From: Heterostelium album PN500
Taxonomy: Eukaryota; Evosea; Eumycetozoa; Acytosteliales; Acytosteliaceae
Direction of reading: 5' to 3'
DNA: 64,000 nucleotides
Assembly: GCF_000004825.1 (NCBI RefSeq)
Contig: NW_008805074.1
Location: 186,001 to 250,000, forward strand
Position numbers and translations under genes: made by a program. Below, piece after piece: positions 26,223 to 37,162 of this stretch (position 1 is the first letter of the stretch; each line of letters starts with the position of its first letter). The notes under the pieces are model-generated. The model saw nothing but the letters and a program-made list of their open reading frames with translations. It did no database searches and had not been told where the DNA came from.

Positions 26223-27295
26223 TCACTCTAGTGTTGGAGATGTGAATAAACTATCACCCAAGTAATGAATATTGATAACTCCAATATCATTGTTAATGGT
26301 ACGACTATGTATAGTAAAAGATGAATAACAATATTGTTAGTAAATGTAAAAATGATTCGAATTCGACTGTTGTTTTGCTTCAATACAATATAATACAATA
26401 CAATATATATATGTATTGTATATAGATGTATAGTAGTATAGCATTATTATCATTATCAAACTTACATATCTTGTGTTGACATTTTTGTTAATCCAATTGC
26501 ACATGCATGTTTCTTTCCTTCTGCCATAATTGCCTAATGAGTATGAGTAATAATGAGATTAATTGATTGGTCGATATCGACTGACTGATTCATAGTAATA
26601 AAAACTTACGACAATAGATGCCTCTGGTACATCGACATCCATTCTAGCACCTGGTGATGTCAGACCACGACACATGATATTTGCACCCTGTAAAACAAAC
26701 TTGATTGCACCTCTATCTACTTGAAGTTGGGGCATAATGTTTGGATCTATATAGGTAGATAGATGATGTTGTTGTTGTTGTTGTTGGTTTAGTGTAAATA
26801 AGTAAATGCTCTAATAGTGTTCTGCTTAAATTGTAAAGCTTTACTTACATTTGTGTAAGAAACGCAAAGTTGGATAGTATGGTCCATCTTTTTCATTAAA
26901 AAATATTACTTCATTATTAATTAAAATTAAATTGATATTTCCTTGACTAGTCAATAGTAGTAGTAAATATATATCATAAAATAAGTAAAAAGAAAGTTTT
27001 AAATGATCAAAAACCTAATGATAGTTACCATTTAACTTGAACAATTGGTACTTTTTTTGGGAATATTTCATCTTGAATCTCTGTAAGTGATGGGTATTCT
27101 GTAAGAATCGAGTTTTTTATACTTCTCTGTAAAGAGGATTTAATCTGTGCACTCGAGGAAGAGTTTCCTTTAATAGATAACCTATTGTTATGACCACATT
27201 TATTAATACTATGTTATCTAACAATCGATTTGAGATGATCGATAATACTTTATATCTATCTATTTCGATAAACTATAAACATACTTTTTAAACAT
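26223..27295 (-). CDS. mcts1: MCTS1 translation factor (DUF1947 + PUA)
   Basis: Six short exons, all GT-AG and in phase: 27295-27285, 27181-27029, 26946-26849, 26746-26610, 26533-26466, 26304-26223, giving 182 aa (human MCTS1 is 181). The first exon is only 11 nt (MFKK). Conserved blocks: [38 protein letters not shown], then the PUA domain with [47 protein letters not shown] and the C-terminal [17 protein letters not shown]1 pairs with DENR to recycle 40S subunits and promote re-initiation. No exon is long enough to stand out as an open frame, so this gene is easily missed. TGA stop at 26225-26223. Confidence 0.93.
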
Positions 27296-27493
27296 GGTTT
27301 TGGTGAAATGATAATTAATTTTCAACAAAAACTGTGTTTTTGTTTTTTTTCACTAACTCACTCAAAAAATTAATGATCATGATTATTGATCTGACATTCA
27401 TTTTTTTTATTTAAATAATAAATTAATTATTATTTTTTATTTATATTTGTATTTTTTATTTTTTATTTTTGACTATATTTTATTATATTAATT

Positions 27494-28807
27494 TTAAACA
27501 ATTGCATATCCACCTAAAAATCCTTTTACGAAACAATTATCATTATTGTTTGTCAGTCTGAAATAACCTGATTCACCCCAGCCTGATCCCCAGGTATTTT
27601 TAATGATCCAGTAGTTTTGTGCGGAGTTGTAACCGACGATCAGTACGGCATGGTTCTGTGAGTTGTATTGCGATTGGCAAGAATAGATTCCACCACTGTA
27701 GCCATACAATGGTCCATCGGCCATCATTCCAACGGATACAGGTCCATTCTGGAGTTGTGCAACAATAGTCGCTGTCTGAGTATCTCTCAAAAAGTTGTAA
27801 CCTTTCCATTTGAAGGTGTTTCCACTTGGTTGACGACACTGTCCAACGAATCCAGTGTATGGAACATCATTCTCGTAGTTGACACCGGATCCTTGGAAAC
27901 TTTGCCAAACGGTACCGAACCAACCACCGACACAGCCTGGTGATAGACAATTTACACACTGTTGCTCTGAGAGATTGATTGTGTCCTTATTGGCACCGCC
28001 GTTGATGACGGCATACGCTTCGACGTTACCAAGCGCAGAGAATGACCAACAACTTCCACAAGAACCTTGTTGTCTGACTGGTGTCATCCACGATGTCCAA
28101 TCGACAGTACCACCTGGTCCTCTAACAGGCTGAACACCTCCAGATCCTGGGCTGGTTGTTGGCTGTGGTGTAGCAGTAGTTGGCTTTGGTGTTGGTGGAG
28201 CAGTAGTTGGTTGTGGTGACGCAGTGGTAGTAGCGATTTCATATGGTGTAACACCTTTGTATCCACCGGCTGGATAATAGTCACAGAAGAAATTATAAGT
28301 ATTTCCACACTTTGACAGAGCACATCCGTATTGTTGACTCTTTGACCACATTGAAACAGCATAGAGACATGACTTTCCAGCTTTACAGGACTTGCTATTC
28401 CAGTCATAATCTCGATAACTATTATATACATTATTCATTGTCTATAGAATTATTTTATATTAATATAATTTTATTTCGAATTTGTTAATTTTTAAAAAAG
28501 ATTTAATTCTTACATCCTCTAAATTGAAATTATACATTGAAGAAACCAACCACTCTGAATTAACACTGTGTAATGCGTTTGGACTAAACTGTCCATTGCA
28601 TTTATCTGCGTGTTGTTGCAGAGTGGCAGCGATGGTAGGACTCCATTGAAGTTGGGGAACGGAACTTTTGGCAGCTGGATTCGGGTTGGATCTCCATTGG
28701 TTGTGAATTTGTTGAATTCTATTTATTTGATTATTATCAAGTCCAGCATTGACTTGTAAAGAGTATAATAATACAAATATAGAAAAAATAAAAAATTTAT
28801 AATACAT
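27494..28807 (-). CDS. Secreted CAP (SCP/PR-1) - papain fusion cysteine protease
   Basis: Two exons, 28807-28514 and 28441-27494 (intron 72 nt), giving 413 aa. Signal peptide at residues 1-21. Residues about 25-165 form a CAP/SCP domain (RIQQIHNQWR, LQWSPTIAATLQQHADKC, then MWSKSQQYGCALSKCGNTYNFFCDYYP in two parts), interrupted by the intron. A Pro/Thr linker of TTAxPQPTTA type follows. A C1A papain domain (about 205-413) carries the full catalytic set: QGSCGSCWSF (Gln and Cys), NHAVLIVGY (His) and IIKNTWGSGW (Asn). There is no I29 (ERFNIN) propeptide in front of the protease domain, which is unusual for papain-like enzymes; the CAP domain occupies that place. Likely secreted or lysosomal. 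Head to head with the I29-domain membrane protein at 29681-30669. Confidence 0.88.
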
Positions 28808-29680
28808 TGTATAATTTTAAAAATAAATTTATAATAATAAATAAAAAAAAGATAATTTATAAGATTTATAAGTAGTAAAAACAAAAAAACCTAACTTAAA
28901 TATATTCGATTATATAATTAACTGGATGTCCTGAATAGACAGTTTATAAAATTAATTTTAATTAAAATTTCTTTTTCTTCAAATAATAACCATGGATTTA
29001 GACAACATGATTTTAATAACTTGAACTTGTGGTTTTTGTGAGTTTAACAAAAAAAAAACAAGGACCAACTTTTTTGTTTTTCTTTGTTTTTTTCTATATT
29101 CATTATATTAGTTGGACCTTCTGGAAAACCAATATATTCAAAAAAGATTGAAATTCAAATTGGTAATAAACGGTCTTGGATAGGGTATGAAGATCTTATA
29201 AAACCAAAACATTTGGGTATGACAAAAAAAAAAAACAAAACCAAAAAATTAATTTCCAACCGATTTGGGAGTTTTGATTTTTTTTTTCAACTTATTTTTG
29301 GAAACACCATTTCTTTTTTTTTTTTTTTTTTGAGATCCATCACCTATTTTGATTGGATTAAATTTCCAATACCAATTCATATTATTATAGGAAATTCGAA
29401 CAAAGTTCCTTCCAGTTCAAATAATTTTTAATTTATTATAAATGGTATTATTGTACCACCTTTAAACGGTTTTTTCACCAACTAATTCTATCGACATTGT
29501 TATCGTGAAGATAAAACGTTAAAGTTTAATTTTGAATATTATTTTTTGTTTACTTTAAAAAATATAAAAATATATTTGTTAAACTAGTTTAAATAGTCCA
29601 CCACATATTTAATCAATCTAATTTTTTTAATATATATATATTATACTTTTACACAAAACACAAAAACACAATTTTATAAA
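28808..29680. promoter_or_regulatory. bidirectional intergenic region between protease and I29 protein
   Basis: About 870 bp separate the start codons of two divergent genes, so it must hold both promoters. AT-rich with T-runs. A 115-codon open frame at 29084-29431 is probably chance (see rejected). No specific promoter element can be named with confidence. Confidence 0.4.
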
Positions 29681-30669
29681 ATGAAATTATTTCTAAAATC
29701 TATATTTTTATTCATTGTACTATTAAACTTCTCCAAAGGATCTCTGTCTCAAGAAGTTCCTTCAGATGAAGTCTTATTCGAAGCATTCAATAATTGGATG
29801 ATAAACTATGATATTCATTTTACATCTGGTGATATGCAAAGTAAATTTCAATCGTGGAAGGTATATATTTAAAAATTTAATAAAGTTTTTTTAAAATATT
29901 ATTTTATTAACAAATTAAATTTAGGAAAATGCAATTGATATTGCCAAAAGAAATGAAGCTATTTCAGGAGGTGATATGCTTTTAACTTATGATGAAGGAG
30001 CTGGTGGAGTTCAAAGAACTCTTCTTGATGCTGCTCCAGTTGTATCCTATCCAAATGCAGACACATTAAAATGTAAGAAAAAACAAATAAATAATTTGAT
30101 TAAAAATATTTATTAATAATTTTTTTTTTAATAATTTAGTTTCTTTAAATCAATTTTCGGATATCCCATCTTCTGAATTCCTTTCACAATATACTGGACA
30201 TATTCCAAATCCAAGTCATGCAGTTATTCCAGCTGTTGCTGCCGCTTCTGGTCTTTCAGCAGGTGCCATTGCAGGTATTGCAGTTGGTGGAGCTGCAGCA
30301 GTTGGTTTAATAATTGGAGGTGGAATCTTCGGATTGAAGAAAGCTAAAATCATTGGAAAGAAGGATACTGAAGAGAAAAGATCTATTCCATCACCAATTG
30401 AAATGCAAACAAGAGCTTCCAACGTTATACCAAACGAACCAGAACCTGTTCCATTCAGTAGCACTACTCAAGAGGTGAAGATTATCGATCCATCGGAAGA
30501 CCCCAGCTCCCCGGTGAAAGGAGGTATCAATGTATTCGATCACAGTAAGAATCCAAGACATTCAATCACTGCCAGAGACATCAGAAACTGGGAATCAACC
30601 GATATCAATGATAACCAGCAAGAAGATGAGAAAGAGAATGAGAAACATGAATACGAAGATAAACTTTAG
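29681..30669 (+). CDS. Single-pass membrane protein with I29 cathepsin-propeptide domain and no protease domain
   Basis: Three exons, 29681-29860, 29925-30072 and 30140-30669, all GT-AG and in phase, giving 285 aa. Signal peptide at 1-23. The ectodomain reads like the inhibitory propeptide of papain-family proteases: FEAFNNWMINYDIHF, FQSWKENAIDIAKRNEA (ERFNIN-like helix), then LNQFSDIPSSEFLSQYTG, the conserved NxFxD/EF segment. Where a protease would follow, there is instead a Gly/Ala-rich membrane helix (about residues 150-175, IAGIAVGGAAAVGLIIGGG) and a charged cytoplasmic tail ending EKENEKHEYEDKL. Stand-alone I29 domains are known as cysteine-protease inhibitors in other eukaryotes, so a surface or endosomal inhibitor or receptor role is plausible but inferred. 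The stop is only 51 bp from the convergent RED gene. Confidence 0.8.
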
Positions 30670-30720
30670 ATTTAATAAAATTTATAAATATTTACAAAAC
30701 GATGATGATCATTTCATTTT

Positions 30721-32523
30721 TTATTGTTTTCTTTTTTGTTTTCTTTTTTGTTTTCTTTTTTCCAGAACATTAAAATATTTTGCACCTTCTTTCTTTGCAT
30801 TCTCTTTCATAACCTTATCGATTTGAAACAATTGTTTCTGGATTTTACCATCAATATTTTTTGTTTTTTGTTTCTTTGAAGGTCTAAATAAAAACAATAA
30901 TAATTATTAGTTTATAACTAGTTAAATCAACTGAGTGTGTGTATAAATATAAACATACTTTTCTTCTTTTAATGAATCTTTAAGTAAATCCAATTCTTTT
31001 GATTTCTCACCGATTTTGTTTTGGAAACCTTCATATGATCTATTGTAATGTGTGAAATTGATTAACAAATAAATAGATTAGTACACAGTTTATCTATATT
31101 ATATTAAATTTTCAAATACATACTGATAAACATCAGAATATCCATCATCCATTTTTCTTTTAAATGATTCTGGTAATTCAAACTCTGGTTCTGAATCCGA
31201 ATCCGATGATGATGAATGTACTGGTGAACGATTATCTTGGTAGTTATGATCGGTATCAGGATATGTTTCTTCATCTTCATCATCATTATAGTTATTATCA
31301 TAATTCTGGTCTGTATTAGGGTATGCTTCTTCATCGTCATCATCATTATTATTATTATTATCATAGTTTCTATCAGTATCTGGATATGCTTCTTCATCAT
31401 CTTCATCGTAGTGACCTTTGTAACTTGACGGACCTTGTACATCATTTGATTTATCATCATCATCATCTCTATCTCTTTTATCAGCATCCTCTTCTTCATT
31501 GCTAAACATTGGATACAACGATTCACTCTTTTCACTCTTAAAATAGTTTTCTCTCTTACTTTCCGCTGTGTTGGTTGTAGTTGAACTAGTACTTTTCTCA
31601 CAAATATACTCTTCTGCATCTGAAAAGATACTATTTTTAAAAGTTTGTTAATAAACTTGTTCAACTAATCATTATTACCTATTTAAAGTTATAATTATAC
31701 TTACTCATCATCTGATTCATACTTCTCTGTCTGTTTTGTTGTTTTATTATTATTCTCATTATTGCTACTATTATTATTATTATTATTATCATTATCATTT
31801 TGATGTTCATTTGGTGATAATAACTTTGAAAGTTTCTTTGTAATAGATGTATCTATTTTACATGATATATATTCCTGTAATTATAAAAGAGATTGTTAGT
31901 ATGTATAAAGATGATGATATATTTGTTTATTGTAACCAACTTACTCCCTGTGGAGGACAATCATCTTTACTAAAGATTGATGTATTTGGTAGATATTGTG
32001 AGAAATGAGAATCTAGATCAAAGACGTACGACATTCTGCCAGGCAGAAAGTTCTCTGTTTTCTTTAACGACTGTTTGCTCTTCACTTGATTCGACTTTAC
32101 CATTTCGACATACTGAATAGTCTTGTATATATTTTGAGCAAGCTGTGAGTTTAACTTTAGTTGTTTCTTTGTAGTTGAATCGACGTCATCATGTCTATCA
32201 TTACTATTTCTCTGTTTTACACTGTTATTATTACTTTTAGTTTGTGATTCATTATTTGTTTCTTCTTCTTGTTGTTGTTGTTGTTGATTTTGTTTTAAAA
32301 CTTCACGATCTTTTGCAAGCTGTTTGAAATCTAAACCGATAGGTTTATGTTGATCTTCATTTCCCTTTCTACGTTCCTGTGCACGATCTCTGTAGTTTGG
32401 ATCGTTTTGTCTCCAATTGCTACTGCTACTATCTACAAACTGATTCCTTGAAGGAACCCACTTTCTCTTTGACTTTTTAGAATCATTCTCTGTAGATTTA
32501 GTTGATCCTCCTGGTGTTATCAT
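30721..32523 (-). CDS. red: Spliceosomal protein RED (IK) homologue
   Basis: Five exons: 32523-31945, 31874-31705, 31630-31124, 31039-30959, 30883-30721; 499 aa, all junctions GT-AG and in phase. The N-terminal RED signature is present: DPNYRDRAQERRKG, IGLDFKQLA and NFLPGRMSYVFDLDSHF, followed by KDDCPP. The middle has an Asn run and three tandem acidic units of the type DEEAYPDTDxNYDNN (about 31240-31420) where animal RED has RE/RD repeats. The C-terminal part has SYEGFQNKIGEKSKELD and KIQKQLFQIDKVM, and ends in a triplicated KRKQ. By family it is a spliceosome B-complex protein that binds SMU1, acting in pre-mRNA splicing in the nucleus. Confidence 0.85.
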
Positions 32524-33054
32524 ACTTAAAAGTTATAGTAGTTATTACTTTTCTTTTCTTTAAAATAAATATATTTTGATTAAGAAAAAAAAAAAACAAA
32601 ATTCATAAAAGTTGTTTGTTGGATTAATCTTTTGTAAAACTTGCTAGCAAATAAATAAGAACACCGTAGACAAGTTTATTGATATCAATAACAATTGATT
32701 ATTGCTCTAAAATTCAGTATTCAATTGAACATTGTTACTTTTTTCAATAAATCAAATATGTTTATAATTTTTAAGTGATTATCCAAACACATCTAAATAA
32801 TCATAACGACAATAACTCTTTAATTCTGTTCCTGCTTCATGTTAATAATATTCAATTCAAAAAGACAATTTTAATATCGACCTGACTAGACCTATAATAC
32901 TATCCACTATTATTTTAAAATCACAATTTGTAATATGAAGCTGTTGAATCGAACATCTATTTGAAAAGATTTATAAAAAGCAATAGATTGCTGTCTTTGA
33001 TATAAAAATAGTTGGAGGATAGAATTAATTACTATTATTATTATTATTCTTTAT
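32524..33054. other. intergenic, no gene seen
   Basis: AT-rich spacer upstream of the RED gene and downstream of the Hsp70-like gene. I see no exon or RNA gene. Confidence 0.5.
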
Positions 33055-34796
33055 TTAATTATCAAATTTTATTTGATAAGTCTGTTCACCTGAAGTAACA
33101 ATCTATAATAAATAGTAATTTAGTTAGTTAGGTTAGTTATTTTTTTGTAGAATTGAATGTTTTTTTTGTTTACTTACTAAAACACCTGAAGGTTCAAGTT
33201 CGAATTTAATTTGAATTTTAGATTGTCCTTTAGGAGCTGGTGTAATATCGAAAATAAATCTGGCAATCAATTTACATTGGGCTGTTGTTGGTGCATTTCC
33301 TTGATAAACAGAGAGATGAATGTGTTTCTGTTGGTCTTGATCGTTGACCAATGAAAATACTCTCTTTGCTGGTACTCTGGTCTGTTCCGCTATGATAGGG
33401 ATCATGTTGCCAGAGGCATCTTCAATACCGATGGTAGACTCGATCACATCGATCGGGAGTGGCAAACCGGTGGCCACCTTCTTGTCGGGCAGCGATGAAC
33501 CGTGTTGTTGCAAGAGCGCTGCCTGAATCGCAGCACCATAGCAAACCACTTCCTCCGGTGAAATCGAACGCAGCAACTCGACCTTTGCGCCAAAGTAGCT
33601 GGTAACCACCGATTGTACCGAAGGGATCGACGATCCTCCACCCACCAGAATGATACGATCGATCTGTTCTTTGGCGACGCGCGACTGCTGCAGTGCCGAC
33701 TCGATGGTGCGCTTGCATCCACGAATCAAGTCGCCAGCCAAATCCTCGAATCTGGCACGACTCACACTCGTGAAAAAGTCACGTCCGTCGTACAGACTGT
33801 CCATTTCAATCGATGCCTGTGTCATATTCGAGAGATTCTTTTTGGCGCGCTCGGATGCACTCTTCAACTTTGAGACGGAACGCGCACTCTCTGTCAAATC
33901 CAAACCTCTGTATTTACGCGAGAACTCCGACGACAAATGACGCAGCAGTACCTGGTCGAATGCCTCGCCCGACAACGAGTGATCGTCGACATTGGAGAGA
34001 GTGGAGATAGTACGATTGGCTACGGACAGTACCGACACCGACAGACCCGTTCCACCGAGATCGAAAATCATCACTTTCAGCGGTTGATCCTGTTGGTCGA
34101 GTTGATAGGCCAGTGCGACCGCCGAGTGATCACTGATCAAACGCACCACTGTCAGACCGGCCATCTGCGCGGCTTCCTTAATGGCACGACGCTGTGCCTC
34201 TGAGAACTCTGACGGCACCGTAATAACGACACGCTTCACCGGCAAACCAACATAGTTTTCAGCGGTAATCTTTATCTGTGAGAGAATCAGCGAAGCTACT
34301 TCGACCGGTGTCACCAAAGTTGTTTTTCCACGAAATTGTACTTCCACTGAAACCGGTTTATCTTCACCCCCATCCAATACTTTAAATGGTAATTTTTTAA
34401 TTTCTTTCTATACAGATTGTATTTTTTTTTTTTTGAAAATTTAGGGGTAGGATGATGTTAACATTTGTTTGTATGTATCCATCTATCTATTGTTTGTGTT
34501 GTTGTTTCACTTACCTGTAAAAGTGAATCGTTATATGATAAACCTAAAAGTTTTTTTATATCGAAAATAGTGTTTTGTGGATTTCTGTCGATTTGACCTT
34601 TGGCTTCCTCACCGACGAGTCTGTCTTCGTTGACGTATGCCACCACTGATGGAGTAGTTCTGTTACCCTGATGATTTGGACATATTTCAACTCTGTCATT
34701 CTTCATAACACCAACACATGTATTGTGTGCTCCGAAATCGATAGCAACAATTGGTGCTGTACTTGATTCTTTTTCTTTTGAGTCTTTAGGTGGCAT
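33055..34796 (-). CDS. HSPA14/Ssz1-like Hsp70
   Basis: Three exons, 34796-34515, 34407-33178 and 33102-33055, giving 519 aa. The short last exon (IVTSGEQTYQIKFDN) completes the last strand. The nucleotide-binding domain is clear: AIDFGAHNTCVGV, NHQGNRTTPSVVAY, VVITVPSEFSEAQRRAI, FDLGGTGLSVSVLSV, ILVGGGSSIPSVQ and SPEEVVCYGAAIQAALL. The phosphate-2 loop reads DLGGTG rather than DLGGGT, and the protein stops after a shortened beta-domain without the helical lid or EEVD. That size and form match the atypical Hsp70s HSPA14 and Ssz1, which sit with an Hsp40 in the ribosome-associated complex to help nascent chains. Divergent from the Oca4-like gene. Confidence 0.82.
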
Positions 34797-35189
34797 CTTC
34801 TTATCTTCTAAAAAAAATATATAATAATATTAAATAATAATAATAATAGAAAAAAACAATAAATAACCTATCAAAAAAAAAACGATTATAATTGATAGTT
34901 TCGCAGCAGTGAATACTTTTAAATAATATTAATAATGATAATAATTATTAAACAAAACCATAGGTTTTTCGCCAATATTTTTTCGTCTTTTTTCAGTGTA
35001 TCGCTAAAAAAAAAATTAAAAATTAAAATAAAAAACAAATTGTTTTTATTAATATTAAATGAAAAACATCAACAAAAACTTATTAATAATTTTTTTGCAT
35101 AAAATCAACTTAAATTTATCATTATCATTTTCATCACATCTACATTTAATATTTCAACATTAATATTAAATCACTATTAAAAAAACAAA
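34797..35189. promoter_or_regulatory. bidirectional intergenic region, Hsp70-like / Oca4-like
   Basis: 393 bp separate two divergent start codons. AT-rich with A-runs. I looked for perfect heat-shock elements (nGAAnnTTCn arrays) and saw no clear array. No other gene. Confidence 0.4.
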
Positions 35190-36872
35190 ATGAGTAATGA
35201 AAATAAACAATTGATCCCACCATTCAGATTCGCTATTATTGAAGAAGGTCTATATAGAGGATCATATCCGACAGAAAAGAATCTAAGATTCCTAAAAAGG
35301 TATATATTTCCTATATATGTGCTAGCTATTTATTTATATTTGATCATTTTTATTCATAAATCATCATTTTTTTCTTTTTCATTTATAAAATTATATTATT
35401 ATTTTATTACATAATAGATTGAAATTAAAGACAATAGTTTCTCTAACACCAAAACCACCACTTAAGCCATTTCTAAACTTTTGTGAAAGATACAACACCA
35501 CCAGCAAACACTTTCCAGTCTCGAAATTCAAAGATGATGTTACCATTGATGCATCTCAAGTCGTTCAGTTACTTGAGGTAATTACAATTCAGATAATCAA
35601 TATAGATTTCCAAATTGTACAACTGTATTGATTAATTAACTAATTACAATTTAAAACTTTATTTTTTTATTTTATTTTTTTTTTTGATAGCTTATGATTG
35701 ATCCAGCTAATCTTCCGTTGTATTGTCACTGTTTAGATGGTGCCAATGTGACCGGTACTATATTTATGTGTCTTAGGAAAGTACAGAATTGGAACTTGTC
35801 GGCGATCATATCAGAGTTTACCAGATTCACCCGTGGCACTTGTATATCTTCGTCAGAGTCAGAGTTTGTAGAGACATTCAAGGCTGAACTCGATATTCCA
35901 CTTACCATTCCCACGTGGCTATGGCAAGGTGTTAGAATGACAAAGCATCCAACACTTAAACTACGTTTAATTGGTCCGTCACCAACACAACATCAACAAC
36001 AACAACACCATAGTCAACATCATCATCATCAACAGCAACATCAACAACAACAACAGATAGGTGGCAGTGCATTTGCATTGATAAACAACGGTGGTGGTAA
36101 TTCACCAGCTATAAACAGTCCAACCAATTCATCACTACAAACACAACAGACATTACAATCAACAACAACAATATCTCCACTTGTAACAGGTGTAAATAGC
36201 AATACAAATATATATTCGAACCAGCAGTCAACACTGACGTCGACTACTACTTCTATCGAGAAGAATAGTAATAGTAATCAACTAACAATACAAATTAATA
36301 ATAATAACAATAGTAATAATAATAATAATCAAACAACGACAACAACAACAAAGACACCAATATTAAATTCAATAGGTGTTCAATCATCATCTTTAAATCC
36401 ATCGACACCATCAGGTAGTAATGTCATTCCAAGTATATCTACTCTGATAGCTAGTGGTGGTATTAGTGGAGGTGCAATTGGATCGAGTGCTGGTAATAAT
36501 CCATCGTCGTCATCTTCATCATCATCATCAACATCACACACCAAAGACAAAGACAAAAAGAAAAAGATTGAAGATATCAAATTACAGTTTGATGCCGGTA
36601 AGTTCAATCAAGTGGTCGACTCAAAGTCACTCGATGCACTCTCACTCGAGCGTCTACCAATAATTCAACAGCAACAACAAAGTTCAACAATGAGCACATC
36701 GACAGTGTCCAACAGTACTACTACTACTAGCACAAGCACAGCAGCGACACCAACCACCAACCGAACACTACTACAAACTTCATCGGAAGTTGCATTCACC
36801 AATATCAATTTACTTCAAAACCTAAACATTGCAAAACAACAACAGCAACAGCAACAAAATAATGAAAATTAA
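35190..36872 (+). CDS. Oca4-like tyrosine-phosphatase-family protein, catalytically degenerate
   Basis: Three exons, 35190-35299, 35418-35577 and 35691-36872, all in phase, giving 483 aa. The N-terminal 140 residues match the Siw14/Oca (PFA-DSP) phosphatase fold: PPFRFAIIEEGLYRGSYPTEKNLRFLKRLKLKTIVSLTP, then LPLYCHCLDGANVTGTIFMCLRK. The signature Cys is present (HCLDGAN), but the Arg of CX5R is Val, so hydrolysis is unlikely; fungal Oca4 proteins have similarly altered loops. The EFxRF segment after it and a PTWLWQ motif belong to this branch. The rest is Gln/His, Asn and Ser-rich low complexity. Predicted cytoplasmic; in yeast the Oca proteins form a complex tied to inositol pyrophosphate and stress signalling (family knowledge). 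Confidence 0.8.
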
Positions 36873-37162
36873 CATATTCTTATGGTTGTACACTATTATA
36901 ATATAACTTATTACACATCCCATCAAAAATGAATGAATAAATAAAAAATTAATAATATCATAATATTTTTGATGTGAACATGTCATTATCATGATGTCGA
37001 TTTGTTGGAAAAATAACCCTGGGAATTTTCGATTTTTTATTTTATTTTCGATTTAGTTTTTTTTTTTTGGTAAAGATTGAGTATTCTGTTTCACTTTATT
37101 GATTAGATTAATCAAAATAAAAGAATAATCAAATAATTAAGTAATCTCATATTGTTTAGAAA

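Noticed and set aside
29084-29431. 115-codon open frame in the protease/I29 divergent promoter region
   Set aside because: It starts in a T-rich run, shows no domain, has Lys and Phe homopolymers from A/T runs, and has no clear relatives. Probably chance, or a decayed fragment at best.
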